A stretch of 64,000 bases of DNA from SZUA-320 sp963707875 (lineage in GTDB: Bacteria; Gemmatimonadota; Gemmatimonadetes; Gemmatimonadales; GWC2-71-9). Where the stretch lies: contig CAVPRU010000003.1 of NCBI GenBank assembly GCA_963707875.1, forward strand, positions 375,588 through 439,587, written 5' to 3'. A model generated the notes under the pieces. That model did no database searches. It worked only from the letters and a program-made list of their open reading frames with translations, and was not told the origin of the DNA. This document shows positions 55,172-63,773 of this stretch, piece after piece (position 1 is the stretch's first letter; every line of letters starts with the position of its first letter). The position numbers and the translations under genes are program-made.

Positions 55172-55885
55172 ATGGCAACGCGATCCCTCCCCCGCCTCGG
55201 CCTCCTGACCCGGACGACCACCCCGGAACGGGTCGCGGCGTTGCTCACCCAGGCCATTCTGACCCGCGCCATCGCCCCCAGCGCCCAGCTCATTGAGGTG
55301 GAAGTGGCGGCGGAGTTCGGGGTGTCCCGGAACACGGTTCGGGAGGCCTTCCGGATCCTCGGCCGGGAGGGGCTCGTCGAGCATGCCCCCTATCGCGGCG
55401 TCTCGGTCCGGGCCTTCACCCCGGTCGATGTCGCGGACATCTACCGCGCCCGCCGCATGCTCGAAGTGGAGGCGCTCAAAGCGCTCCCCACGGCGAGCGC
55501 CGAAGCACTGGCCGCACTGGCGCAGCACGCATCCAGGTTCGACACCGCGGTCCGGTCAGGACGCTGGCAGGAGGCATCCCTGGCGGATATTGCGCTCCAC
55601 GCCGGTCTGGTGGGGCTGATCGGGAGCCCTCGCTTCGACGCCATGATGCACGAACTCCTGCTCGCCCTTCGGCTCGCGCACTTCGTATTGCCCAAAGCCG
55701 ATGCGGCCGGGTTTCGTCGCAGCCAGACCCAACACCGAAGTATCCTCCGTGCCCTGCAGACCCGAAATCGCGCCGCCGCCCGATCGGCTGTGCTCCTTCA
55801 CCTCGACGAGTCGGAGCGGCTGCTCATCCAGGCCATTGAAGACCAGGACTCGGAGCAGGCTCCTTCGGCTGGCGGGGCTGCCTGA
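55172..55885 (+). CDS. GntR-family (FCD) transcriptional regulator
   Basis: 237 residues from ATG 55172. Winged helix at ~15-80: LTQAILTRAIAPSAQLIEVE, FGVSRNTVREAFRILGREGL (recognition helix) and APYRGVSVRAFTPVDV. The C-terminal FCD domain has YRARRMLEVEAL, the metal-site ADIALHAGLVGL (D-x3-H) and later QHRSILRAL (His), which bind a small acid effector. It most likely controls the downstream cyclodeaminase/SelA-like operon, which starts 8 bases after its stop, and itself. Confidence 0.88.
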   Translation: MATRSLPRLGLLTRTTTPERVAALLTQAILTRAIAPSAQLIEVEVAAEFGVSRNTVREAFRILGREGLVEHAPYRGVSVRAFTPVDVADIYRARRMLEVEALKALPTASAEALAALAQHASRFDTAVRSGRWQEASLADIALHAGLVGLIGSPRFDAMMHELLLALRLAHFVLPKADAAGFRRSQTQHRSILRALQTRNRAAARSAVLLHLDESERLLIQAIEDQDSEQAPSAGGAA

Positions 55886-55893
55886 GTCCGTCA

Positions 55894-56871
55894 GTGCAGG
55901 TCCTCAACGAACCCGAAACGCGTGCTCTCATCGGGCCGGCGGCCGCGCGGGAGGAATGCCGCCGCGCCTTCGCCCGCCTGGGGCGGAATGAGGTCGAGTT
56001 GCCGGAGGTGCTCTCGATGACCGTCCGGGAACACCGGGGGGAGGTCCACGCCAAGGGGGCCTATCTGCACGGGGCGCCGTTCTTTTCGATCAAGGTAGCC
56101 ACCGGGTTCTATGCCAACGCCGAGCGCGGTTTGCCGGTCGGCTCCGGCGCGGTCTGGGTCTTCGAGGCCTCCACCGGCCATCTGGTGATGATGATTCTGG
56201 ATGATGGCTACCTCACCGAGTTGCGAACGGGCGCCGCCGGCGCGGTTGCCGCGGACCTGCTCGCACCCCGGATGGTCCGAACGGTGGGGATCATCGGCGC
56301 GGGCAGCCAGGCCCGCTATCAGCTGGAAGCTCTCCTGGAGGTCAGGGAGCCGACCGAGATTCTGGTCTGGAGCCGGCATCCCGGTCGCGCGGCGGAATAC
56401 GCCCAGGCCATGTACCACAAGCACGGTCGCCCGGTTCGGGTCACCGCCACGCCGGAGGCTCTTGTCAGCCGCTCTGAGCTTGTGATCACCGCCACACCGT
56501 CGACCATCCCGATCGTGCGCTCTGAATGGGTGCGCCCGGGCACCCATATCACGGCGGTGGGCAGCGACACGCCGACGAAACACGAGCTGGACCCCCGGTT
56601 GCTGGCGAGAGCCACCGTGGTCGTGGACCGATTAACCCAATGCCTGACCCAGGGTGAACTCCACCATGCCGTGCAAGCCGGTGTCATGACCGCCGCACAG
56701 GTGCATGCCGAGCTCGGGGAGATCACCGCTGGCGTAAAGCCAGGAAGGCGGTCCGACGACGAGATTACCGTCGCTGACCTGACCGGCGTTGGCGCCTTGG
56801 ATGCTGCCGTCGCCAACTACGTCGCATCTCGAGCGCAGGAGCAACAGGTCGGCCGATGGCTGCAGCTGTAG
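55894..56871 (+). CDS. Ornithine cyclodeaminase / mu-crystallin family enzyme
   Basis: 325 residues from GTG 55894. NAD-binding and catalytic blocks: HAKGAYLHGAPFFSIKVATG, ILDDGYLTELRTGAAGAVAA, VGIIGAGSQARYQLEALL (Rossmann) and AVGSDTPTKHELDP. These define the ornithine cyclodeaminase/alanine dehydrogenase/Delta1-pyrroline-2-carboxylate reductase family. It handles an amino or imino acid; which one cannot be told. Its end overlaps the SelA-like gene start by 16 bases. Confidence 0.88.
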   Translation: MQVLNEPETRALIGPAAAREECRRAFARLGRNEVELPEVLSMTVREHRGEVHAKGAYLHGAPFFSIKVATGFYANAERGLPVGSGAVWVFEASTGHLVMMILDDGYLTELRTGAAGAVAADLLAPRMVRTVGIIGAGSQARYQLEALLEVREPTEILVWSRHPGRAAEYAQAMYHKHGRPVRVTATPEALVSRSELVITATPSTIPIVRSEWVRPGTHITAVGSDTPTKHELDPRLLARATVVVDRLTQCLTQGELHHAVQAGVMTAAQVHAELGEITAGVKPGRRSDDEITVADLTGVGALDAAVANYVASRAQEQQVGRWLQL

Positions 56872-58001
56872 GGGCCTCCCTCGAGATGTTCGGCTTCCAC
56901 CCGATCATCAATGCCTGCGGGATCTACACGGACCTTGGTGGCTCGAGGCTCTCGCCCCAGGTCTGGGATCGAATGACAGAGTCGAACCACCACTTCGTCC
57001 GGATGACCGATCTTCTCGAGTCGTCGGGGCGAGTGTTGGCCAGCCACCTGGGGGCCGAGGCTGGGTTGGTCACCGCAGGTGCCGCCGCCTCGATCACCCT
57101 GATGGTGAGCGCCGCGATGACCCGCGGCGATGGCCGCTCGGGCGAACGGCTGCCGGACACGGCCGGACTGCCCGACGAAATCGTGCTCCAGGCCGGCCAT
57201 CGGTACAAGTACGATCGCCAGATCAGCATGACCGGTGCTCGCTTGGTGCTCGCCGGCACTCCCGTTGACGTCACCCAGGCTGCCCTCGAAGCCGCGATTG
57301 GGCCCCGCACAGCGGCCGTCTTCGTACCGGCCCATCTGGAGGGTGTGAACGGGACGCTCCCCCTGCACCAGGTGGTGATGGTGGCTCGGCGCTGCGGCAT
57401 CCCGGTGCTCGTGGACGCGGCCTACATGTGCTGGCCGCTCGAGGCACTGCCCCGCTACGTCGCCACTGGAGCCGATCTCGTTTGCGTCAGCGCGAAGTAC
57501 TTCGGAGGTCCAAACGCGGGGGGCTTCATAGTGGGGACCGAGGAGATGGTGACAGCGGTCGGCACCAACAACTTCACCGGCTACGAATCCGGCCCGTACC
57601 GTACCTTCGGCCGTCCGTTCAAGCTGGACCGCCAGACGATCGTAGGCGTTGTGGCCGCGTTCGAAGAGTGGAGAGCGACGGACCATGCCGCGCGCTGGGC
57701 CAGTTACGGGCGCCTGGCGGCGTCGTTCTGCGATGCCTTGGCTGACGCCCAGGGGGCGAGGGTCTATCCGGCCGGGTACACCATGGACGACCGGATCGTG
57801 CCGACCCCGGTGAACGCAGTGATCGTGGAGCGGGAGCACGAGGGAACCCGATGGGCGCAGCGGGTCGCCGCGGCGCTGGAAACTGGTGATCCACCCATTC
57901 TGTCCATCCGGGACGGCAACCGACTGGTGTTCTGCCTTGATGTCATCAAAGAGGAGGAGCTGGCTGTCGTGGCCCGCCGTCTCCGGAAGGAGTTGCCATG
58001 A
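56856..58001 (+). CDS. SelA-like fold-type I PLP enzyme
   Basis: 381 residues. Blocks are HPIINACGIYTDLGGSRLSP, the GLVTAGAAASITLMVSAAM loop, VFVPAHLEGVNGTLPLH, GIPVLVDAAYMCWPLE and the Schiff-base lysine in LVCVSAKYFGGPNAGG. This is the SelA / D-glucosaminate-6-phosphate ammonia-lyase / DgaE-like group, which acts on beta- or gamma-substituted amino acids. Coupled with a cyclodeaminase-type enzyme and a GntR-FCD regulator it suggests catabolism of an unusual (perhaps D- or hydroxy-) amino acid. Gene order is conserved through overlaps on both sides. Confidence 0.82.
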   Translation: MAAAVGASLEMFGFHPIINACGIYTDLGGSRLSPQVWDRMTESNHHFVRMTDLLESSGRVLASHLGAEAGLVTAGAAASITLMVSAAMTRGDGRSGERLPDTAGLPDEIVLQAGHRYKYDRQISMTGARLVLAGTPVDVTQAALEAAIGPRTAAVFVPAHLEGVNGTLPLHQVVMVARRCGIPVLVDAAYMCWPLEALPRYVATGADLVCVSAKYFGGPNAGGFIVGTEEMVTAVGTNNFTGYESGPYRTFGRPFKLDRQTIVGVVAAFEEWRATDHAARWASYGRLAASFCDALADAQGARVYPAGYTMDDRIVPTPVNAVIVEREHEGTRWAQRVAAALETGDPPILSIRDGNRLVFCLDVIKEEELAVVARRLRKELP

Positions 58002-59419
58002 AGCTGTATCCCCTGGCCACGCTGGCCGCCGCCGTCACGGGCGCTCTGGGAGTGCCCAGTCAGACGGCGACACCGGTGCTCATCAGTGACCACACCCGGG
58101 CGGACTCTGCTGTGGAGCGATGCTTGGCTGGATCACCTGGACAACCCGCCGCCTGGGCGGACAACGAACCGTCTGCGGTGGCCCATCCTTCCAACGGGAG
58201 GCATCTCCTGGCGGCGTGGCAGACCAACGGTGGGGGTCGCTCCGTCATTCAGTCCGCGGTCTCCGAGGACGGCGGGGCAACCTGGAGCGCGCCCCGAGCC
58301 ATGCCGGTCAACCGGTGTGCTGGCGGACCGGTCGAACAGGCAGCGCGAGCCAGCGATCCCTGGGTCACCATCGCGCCGGACGGACGCGCCTACGTGGCCG
58401 GCATTGCCTGGCAGCCGAACCCCGGCGGCGGGCCGGATCTGGAAAGCGTCATCGTGGTTTCCGGATCCTCTGATGGAGGGCGGACCTGGGGAGCACCCAC
58501 GGTGGCAGCACGTGGCTCCGGCGGGCTGGTCTGGCACGACAATGTCGCCATCACCGCCGATCCGGTACGTCCGGGCACCGTCCATCTGGTGACGACCCGC
58601 TATGAACGGGTGGATTCGGTCACCCGATATGGACCGGTGGGCTATACCGTTTCCAAGGACGGTGGCGTCACCTGGGCGCCGATTCGAACCATTACCCCGA
58701 ATGTCAATCGCGGACGGATGTCCGCGCCGGTGATCGCGGCCGATTCGCGGCGGGGCGTGCTGTACCTGGCCTATTACCGGGCCGAGCGCCCCGATCGAGT
58801 CATCGGGGTCCGGCGATCAGAGGATGGAGGGGAGACGTGGGGACCCGAGGTCACCGTGACCCCCCACACTCCGGGAACCCAACCACAGCTCGAGCCGCTC
58901 GAGGGGAAGGATCGTCCCTTGGCTGATGACATCATCCGCCCGGCGATCGATCCTCGCACCGGCACCCTCGTCCTGGCCTACGCCGATGCCCGGCAAGACC
59001 CGCGGGGGCGACTCGGTGTCTCCCTGGTCTGGACCCATGATGGCAGAACCTGGTCGGAGCCGGTGTCGGTATCGGACGACGGCCCCGAGACGGCGTGGCT
59101 CCCGGCCGTCGCGGTGGCCGACGGCACGGTCGGGGTGCTCTTCCTGAGCGCACTGATGGCCCGGACCGATTCCGGGCTGGCACCCGTCACTGTGCATCTG
59201 CGCCGATTTCGAGTGGTGGGAAGCTCCTTGACGCCATTGGGAAGCGACACCCTGGACCGGGCCAACTACGCCTGGCCGGGAGACTACCAGGCGCTGGTCG
59301 CGGTGGGCAGAGGCTTTCGGGCGATCTACGCCCGCTCAACCCTCGGACCCGGGGAGCGGTTCCCGCCCTCGGAGGGCGATCCCCGCCGAGCCAATCCCTC
59401 CGACATCTACAGCCGGTGA
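57998..59419 (+). CDS. Secreted BNR/Asp-box sialidase-like propeller protein
   Basis: 473 residues, ATG 57998 overlapping the previous stop as ATGA. A signal peptide (MKLYPLATLAAAVTGALG) precedes at least four Asp boxes: SEDGGATWSAP, SSDGGRTWGAP, SKDGGVTWAP and SEDGGETWGP, with a fifth weaker THDGRTWSEP. Such six-bladed propellers occur in sialidases and in sugar- or protein-binding proteins. The catalytic Arg triad and Tyr/Glu cannot be confirmed by eye, so it may only bind glycans. Ends 13 bases into the convergent SRPBCC gene. Confidence 0.84.
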   Translation: MKLYPLATLAAAVTGALGVPSQTATPVLISDHTRADSAVERCLAGSPGQPAAWADNEPSAVAHPSNGRHLLAAWQTNGGGRSVIQSAVSEDGGATWSAPRAMPVNRCAGGPVEQAARASDPWVTIAPDGRAYVAGIAWQPNPGGGPDLESVIVVSGSSDGGRTWGAPTVAARGSGGLVWHDNVAITADPVRPGTVHLVTTRYERVDSVTRYGPVGYTVSKDGGVTWAPIRTITPNVNRGRMSAPVIAADSRRGVLYLAYYRAERPDRVIGVRRSEDGGETWGPEVTVTPHTPGTQPQLEPLEGKDRPLADDIIRPAIDPRTGTLVLAYADARQDPRGRLGVSLVWTHDGRTWSEPVSVSDDGPETAWLPAVAVADGTVGVLFLSALMARTDSGLAPVTVHLRRFRVVGSSLTPLGSDTLDRANYAWPGDYQALVAVGRGFRAIYARSTLGPGERFPPSEGDPRRANPSDIYSR

Positions 59420-59796
59420 CCAGAAGTCCGTCCCTCGGCGGCTTGGGTGACTGTTCCGTCACCCGGATCCGCAACCGCTCTGGGGACGGGAGGCTGCTCC
59501 TGCTTGCGAAGCCGGTGCCACCCCAGAGCCCAGATACGACGGAACCCACGCTCCATGAAGAGCCGGTCCCAGAAACCCTTGAAGACCCAGCGGACCAGCC
59601 GGACCGGTTCTGCGGCGGTGACCCGCGCGACGAGTGGGAATGGAAAGCGCCGAAGGGGCACCGCGTACCAGCCATCACCGCGATCGAGGACCTTACCGGC
59701 CAGCCCGTACAAGCGACTCCAATCGGCTGGCGACTGGAAGTAGGAGTAGATCTCGGCTCCCGGCAACCGGATCAATTCGGTGAATCGGATGATCAT
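59407..59796 (-). CDS. SRPBCC-family (START/Bet v1-like) protein
   Basis: 129 residues from ATG 59796 with TGGAGGGG upstream. The start IIRFTELIRLPGAEIYSYFQ and SPADWSRLYGLAG is typical of SRPBCC ligand-binding proteins, with YAVPLRRFPFPLVARVTAAE and VRWVFKGFWDRLFMERG later. The domain has a deep hydrophobic pocket. The C-terminal ~30 residues look disordered and may be affected by the convergent overlap. A ~290-base gap upstream (59797-60086) holds no gene but should contain promoters. Confidence 0.72.
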   Translation of the reverse strand: MIIRFTELIRLPGAEIYSYFQSPADWSRLYGLAGKVLDRGDGWYAVPLRRFPFPLVARVTAAEPVRLVRWVFKGFWDRLFMERGFRRIWALGWHRLRKQEQPPVPRAVADPGDGTVTQAAEGRTSGHRL

Positions 59797-60086
59797 CACC
59801 CCTCCAGGTAGCGCCACCACCGACACAGGCGCCACCCGGCCGGGGCGGCGAGACGGGCGCGTTCACACCGAAAAGAGTCCGGCACGTACGACCTGTGCAT
59901 GGCCAGGATGGGGTGAATGATAGCAATGACGGGGTGGGTGATAGACCGGCTATCCCTGGTCGACGTCGCCGGGCGATATATTGCGGAGTCCGGGCCGGCT
60001 TCCCTCGCCCTCGATCCGAATGGCCGGCCCGCCGCCCCAAAGGGGTTGATCCGCCCTGGTGGCTGCTATCGGTCACGGTGATCGCC

Positions 60087-61199
60087 ATGTCCAGTCCCGC
60101 TCCGAAGAAAGCCCGCTACTGGCCGCTGATCCTGTTCGCGTGGACCGGGATCTTTCTGGTGTTCGCCGCACACGAGTACTTCAGCTCCCGCGCCAGTGGC
60201 CGTCCAACCTCCCTCCTTCAGAGCATTTACTGGAGCGCCTCAGAATGGTATACCTGGGCGCTGTTGACCGGGGCGGTGATGTGGGTCGTCCACCGCTTCC
60301 CGATCAGCCGAAGCTCCTGGGCCGCCCCTGGCACCGTCCTGGCGTTGGCGGGGGTGGTCATCTCTGTTGCCCAGATCCTGCTTCAATATGGACTCGACCT
60401 GCTGGTGGTTGGCCTGCTTGGGACCTCGGAGGCTTCCATCAACACTTGGCTGACCGGCCAGTCGGACAAGGGTTTCATCGCCTTGGGGAGCCTGGTTGGG
60501 CAGAAGATCGGATTCGACTATATCATCTTCTGGGTCATCGTCGCGATCGGGAATATGGCCACCTCGATCCGGACCAAGGAGCAGGCGGCAGCGGCACTGG
60601 AGGCTCAGTTGGCGCGCGCTCGCCTGGAGGCGCTCCGCCTTCAGCTGCAGCCCCATTTCCTGTTCAATACGCTCAACGCCATCTCCGAGCTGGTGCACCG
60701 TGACCCGGGCCGCGCCGAGCGAATGATCGCCGACTTGGCGGCCCTGTTGCGGCGCGCGCTCAAGGGGGGTCACCAGGAGGAGGTTCCGCTCGAGGAGGAA
60801 CTGCACCTGCTGGAGGCGTACTGCGGCATTGAACGGATCCGCTTTGGCTCCCACCTTGCCATCGCCCAGGATATCGAGCCAGAAACGCTCGGTGCCCGGG
60901 TCCCGAGCCTCATCCTGCAACCACTGGTGGAGAACGCGATCCGACACGGGGTCCGCCGGAACCCGGCAGGAGGTCGGGTTGTGATCCGGGCTCGGCGTTG
61001 CGTCAGCGGACTCGAGCTCGAGGTGGAGGACAGTGGCCCTGGGGTGCCGACCGGCCAGCCGATCATCGAGGGGGTGGGACTGGCGAACACCCGCGCGCGG
61101 CTCGGAGCGCTCTATGGCCTGCCTGGGGTGCTGGAATTGGGACAGGGTACGCTGGGTGGCTGGCGAGTGCGCATCCGCATCCCCTGGGTACCAGCATGA
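60087..61199 (+). CDS. LytS/YehU-type sensor histidine kinase
   Basis: 370 residues from ATG 60087. Four transmembrane helices (LILFAWTGIFLVFAAHEYF, TWALLTGAVMWVVHRF, VLALAGVVISVAQILLQYGL, IIFWVIVAIGNMATSI) lead to a short coil and the His-kinase core with the phospho-acceptor in LQPHFLFNTLNAISELVHRD (His ~190). ATPase boxes follow: LQPLVENAIRHGV and VEDSGPGVPTG ... GVGLANTRARLG. It autophosphorylates and hands phosphate to the LytTR regulator whose start overlaps its stop (ATGA). Confidence 0.93.
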   Translation: MSSPAPKKARYWPLILFAWTGIFLVFAAHEYFSSRASGRPTSLLQSIYWSASEWYTWALLTGAVMWVVHRFPISRSSWAAPGTVLALAGVVISVAQILLQYGLDLLVVGLLGTSEASINTWLTGQSDKGFIALGSLVGQKIGFDYIIFWVIVAIGNMATSIRTKEQAAAALEAQLARARLEALRLQLQPHFLFNTLNAISELVHRDPGRAERMIADLAALLRRALKGGHQEEVPLEEELHLLEAYCGIERIRFGSHLAIAQDIEPETLGARVPSLILQPLVENAIRHGVRRNPAGGRVVIRARRCVSGLELEVEDSGPGVPTGQPIIEGVGLANTRARLGALYGLPGVLELGQGTLGGWRVRIRIPWVPA

Positions 61200-61984
61200 G
61201 CCGGATCCGGACCCTGATCGTTGACGACGAGCCGCTGGCGCGCCTCCGTCTGCGGCGGCAGTTGCAGGGAGAACCTGACGTGGACGTCGTGGGAGAATGC
61301 GACGATGGTTCCACCGTGGCGGCCGCCGTAGGCCGGCAGCACGTGGATCTGGTGCTGATGGATGTGCAGATGCCGATGATGGACGGGTTCGAAGCACTCC
61401 GGCGCATTGATGCGACGCGACTCCCCCTGGTGGTCTTTGTCACGGCGTACGATCAATACGCCATTCGAGCATTCGAGATCCACGCGATCGATTACCTGCT
61501 GAAACCGGTGCAGCAGGAGCGTTTGCGTGCCGCACTGGTGCGAATCCGGGCCGCACTCGGCCGCCGCTCGGTGGAACTGGAGCAACTGACCGCCCTCCTG
61601 GACGAGCTCCGTGGACAGACCCACGGCAGTGCGGTCCCGATGCATCCCCCCCGGCCGGTGGAACGGGTCCTGATCAGCCTCGGGAAGAGACGCATCCCTC
61701 TCCGGCTCGCTGACGTTGACTGGGTCGAGGCGGCGGACAACTACGTTCGCTTCCATGTCGGAGACAAGGCCCTTGTCCACCGTCAGACCCTGGCTCAACT
61801 GGAGCGGGAACTCGACCCAGGCCTCTTTGCCCGCATCCATCGCTCCACCATCGTGAACCTGGACCGGGTCCGGGAGATCGTGACGGCCCAGTCGGGCGAT
61901 TCGGAAGTCATTCTGCACGACGGCACCAGGCTGCGGTTGAGCCGAAGCTATCGCCACGCCTTCAGCTTCCCTCCGGCACGCTAG
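61196..61984 (+). CDS. LytTR-family response regulator
   Basis: 262 residues. Receiver domain: TLIVDDEPLARLRLRRQL, phospho-acceptor Asp in LVLMDVQMPMMDGFEAL, FVTAYDQYAIRAFEIHAIDY and LLKPVQQERL. LytTR DNA-binding domain from ~155: RIPLRLADVDWVEAADNYVR, FARIHRSTIVNLDRVREI and RLRLSRSYRHAF. It pairs with the LytS-type kinase. Its targets are unknown; these pairs often control envelope or exported functions. Confidence 0.94.
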   Translation: MSRIRTLIVDDEPLARLRLRRQLQGEPDVDVVGECDDGSTVAAAVGRQHVDLVLMDVQMPMMDGFEALRRIDATRLPLVVFVTAYDQYAIRAFEIHAIDYLLKPVQQERLRAALVRIRAALGRRSVELEQLTALLDELRGQTHGSAVPMHPPRPVERVLISLGKRRIPLRLADVDWVEAADNYVRFHVGDKALVHRQTLAQLERELDPGLFARIHRSTIVNLDRVREIVTAQSGDSEVILHDGTRLRLSRSYRHAFSFPPAR

Positions 61985-62126
61985 CTGCCGTTCACCCCAA
62001 CTTTCCCGCGGCTTACCCCCCGGCCGGTGCCGACATCCCTTCCCCAGGCGTCTGGTGACTTGACTATTCGACGCCGGCGGCGTGTCGCCGCTCGGCCAGG
62101 TAGGACGTCACATCCCGGAGGACTCG

Positions 62127-62522
62127 ATGTTTGCACGCTCAAGCCGCCGCCTTCTGCTGCTCTCGCTCGCCGTCGGGTGTTCCTCCCCAACGGCCCCACA
62201 GATCGAAGGCACCTGGGGGGGCACCCAAGCCAGCCTGTCACTGACCCCGACTGACGGTTCTGTCGCCTACCCGTGCGGGGTCGGAATCATTGATTCGGCC
62301 TGGACCCTCGACAACGAAGGGAAATTTGCCGCCACGGGGCAGCACTTCTTCGGCGGCGGACCAATCCCGCCCGAAGGGCGAGCGCCTCATCCGGTGCAGT
62401 ATTCCGGGGTCATTGTGGGAGCCCATCTCATCCTTACCGTCACCGTCACCGATCTGAACCAGACCCTCGGACCATTCCGGATGGTCCGCAACGGCCCTCC
62501 GGTGTATGAGCTGTGTAAATAG
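62127..62522 (+). CDS. Small lipoprotein of unknown function
   Basis: 131 residues from ATG 62127 with CGGAGGA upstream. Lipobox LSLAVGC. The mature domain, IEGTWGGTQASLSLTPTDGS ... WTLDNEGKFAATGQHFFGG ... HLILTVTVTDLNQTLGPFRM, looks like a small beta barrel of lipocalin-like or DUF type common in Gemmatimonadota lipoproteins. No specific function. Confidence 0.65.
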   Translation: MFARSSRRLLLLSLAVGCSSPTAPQIEGTWGGTQASLSLTPTDGSVAYPCGVGIIDSAWTLDNEGKFAATGQHFFGGGPIPPEGRAPHPVQYSGVIVGAHLILTVTVTDLNQTLGPFRMVRNGPPVYELCK

Positions 62523-62565
62523 AGCCTGACAAACTCCATATCACACCCATGGCAACGGGAAAGAC

Positions 62566-62901
62566 ATGACCACCGAACGCAAGGTGGGCCTGCTCTTTGC
62601 TGTTAACGCCGTCATCAACTGGATTGTGTCACTCCCCGGCATCCTTGACCCAACTGCCGCCGCTGTGGCTTTCGGGGGGGTGGCGCCCACCCACCCGTCT
62701 ATCGTGCGACTCTGGCAAGGTTTCGTGTTCATGTTCGGATGTCTGTTCTGGGAGGCCAGCCGGGACGTGCGAGGCAAGGTGGCCCTGCTCAAGTACAACT
62801 GGATCGAGAAGACGATCACGGCCACGGCGATCACCTTTGGCTCCGGGGAGGGCGTGACAGAGGGGACGGTCACTGGGCAGTGGGGGCTAGCCGCCGGGTA
62901 A
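62566..62901 (+). CDS. Truncated multi-pass membrane protein
   Basis: 111 residues from ATG 62566. VGLLFAVNAVINWIVSLPGI is a first helix; LWQGFVFMFGCLFWEASRDV and KYNWIEKTITATAITFG follow. After ITFG the sequence becomes GSGEGVTEGTVTGQWGLAAG, without the further helices expected, and the gene runs into the glycerophosphodiesterase relic at 62896. It seems to have lost its C-terminal half. Confidence 0.6.
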   Translation: MTTERKVGLLFAVNAVINWIVSLPGILDPTAAAVAFGGVAPTHPSIVRLWQGFVFMFGCLFWEASRDVRGKVALLKYNWIEKTITATAITFGSGEGVTEGTVTGQWGLAAG

Positions 62902-63080
62902 TTCTCGGGCAATACGTCAGGATACGAGTGGGGCTTCGGGTGAAGCCCAGGTGTCTGTGTTATGCGGTGCCGGACCGGCGGGAAGGTCGGGTTGAGAATC
63001 TCACGATCTAACGTGCTTGCGGCCTTGCGCGAGGCGGGTGTCCCGGTGCACGTGTGGACGGTGGACCATCCCGCAGATCC
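62896..63080 (+). pseudogene. Glycerophosphodiester phosphodiesterase C-terminal relic
   Basis: ILGQYVRIRVGLRVKPRCLC and YAVPDRREGRVE, then (in another frame) VLAALREAGVPVHVWTVDHP, match the end of the gene at 23405-23580 (ILGLYVRARLGLRVEPRCLC, AAREAGVPVHVWTVDEP) in both protein and DNA. There is no start and the final GIITNRPG block is missing. It is a duplicated fragment joined to the truncated membrane gene. Confidence 0.75.
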
Positions 63081-63138
63081 AACGCCGCCCTGGCCCCTGC
63101 CGCTGAACCGGAGCGTTGGCCCGCGCAATTTCTCCCGC

Positions 63139-63167
63139 TTGACAGTAGTAACGCCGCGCGTTACTAT
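63139..63167 (+). promoter_or_regulatory. HigBA promoter with embedded palindromic operator
   Basis: TTGACA (63139-63144), a 17-base spacer and TACTAT (63162-63167) form a near-consensus sigma-70 promoter. Within it lies a perfect palindrome, TAGTAACGC-CGC-GCGTTACTA (63146-63166). Predicted transcription starts near the toxin GTG at 63174, so the message may be leaderless. The layout implies repression by HigA. Confidence 0.75.
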
Positions 63168-63173
63168 GAATCC

Positions 63174-63455
63174 GTGATCCGCAGCTTCCGTGACAAGGAC
63201 ACCGAACGGCTCTTTGCCCGGGAGCCCGTCAAGCGCTGGGGTCTGGACGTCCAGCGGGCCGGACTGCGGAAGCTCCGAATGCTGGATGCCGCCACCCGGG
63301 TCGATGACCTGCGGGTGCCTCCCGGCAACCGGCTCGAGAAGCTCAGCGGGAGTCGCACCGGCCAGTGGAGCATCCGCGTCAATGACCAATGGCGTCTCTG
63401 CTTTATTTGGAAGGACGGCGAGGCGCATCACGTGGCCATGGTCGATTATCACTAG
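63174..63455 (+). CDS. higB: HigB-type mRNA interferase toxin
   Basis: 93 residues from GTG 63174. Typical HigB/RelE-like toxin: VIRSFRDKDTERLFAREPVK, RAGLRKLRMLDAATRVDDLR, VPPGNRLEKLSGSRTGQWSI and NDQWRLCFIWKDGEAHHVAM, with the final VDYH. HigB cuts translated mRNA at the ribosome. It precedes its antitoxin, the usual order for HigBA. No ribosome site precedes the GTG, consistent with a leaderless start. Confidence 0.9.
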   Translation: MIRSFRDKDTERLFAREPVKRWGLDVQRAGLRKLRMLDAATRVDDLRVPPGNRLEKLSGSRTGQWSIRVNDQWRLCFIWKDGEAHHVAMVDYH

Positions 63456-63464
63456 GAGGGTCCG

Positions 63465-63773
63465 ATGACAACTCGCAAGCGGCTGGCGCCGGTCCACCCG
63501 GGCGAGGTGCTCGCCGAGGAGTTCCTGGCGCCGCTGGAGCTCACCCAGTACCGCCTGGCGAAGAGTCTGTCGGTGCCCGCGCGCCGCATCAATGAGATCG
63601 TGCACGGGACGCGGGGGGTCAGCGCGGATACGGCGCTCCGCCTCGCCCGGTTCTTTGGTACCTCGGATCGGTTCTGGCTGAATCTGCAGGCGGCCTATGA
63701 TCTGGATGTCGAACGGGACCGCCTTGGCTCACGGCTTGAGCGTGAAGTACCGGTGTACCGGAAGGCTGGATAA
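63465..63773 (+). CDS. higA: HigA-type XRE antitoxin
   Basis: 102 residues, ATG 63465, 9 bases after HigB. Starts HPGEVLAEEFLAPLELTQYR and has the helix-turn-helix RLAKSLSVPARRINEIVHGT, then SADTALRLARFFGTSDRFWL and NLQAAYDLDVERDRLG. It binds HigB and the upstream palindrome. Intact; the HigA relic at 20156 is a deleted relative. Confidence 0.92.
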   Translation: MTTRKRLAPVHPGEVLAEEFLAPLELTQYRLAKSLSVPARRINEIVHGTRGVSADTALRLARFFGTSDRFWLNLQAAYDLDVERDRLGSRLEREVPVYRKAG

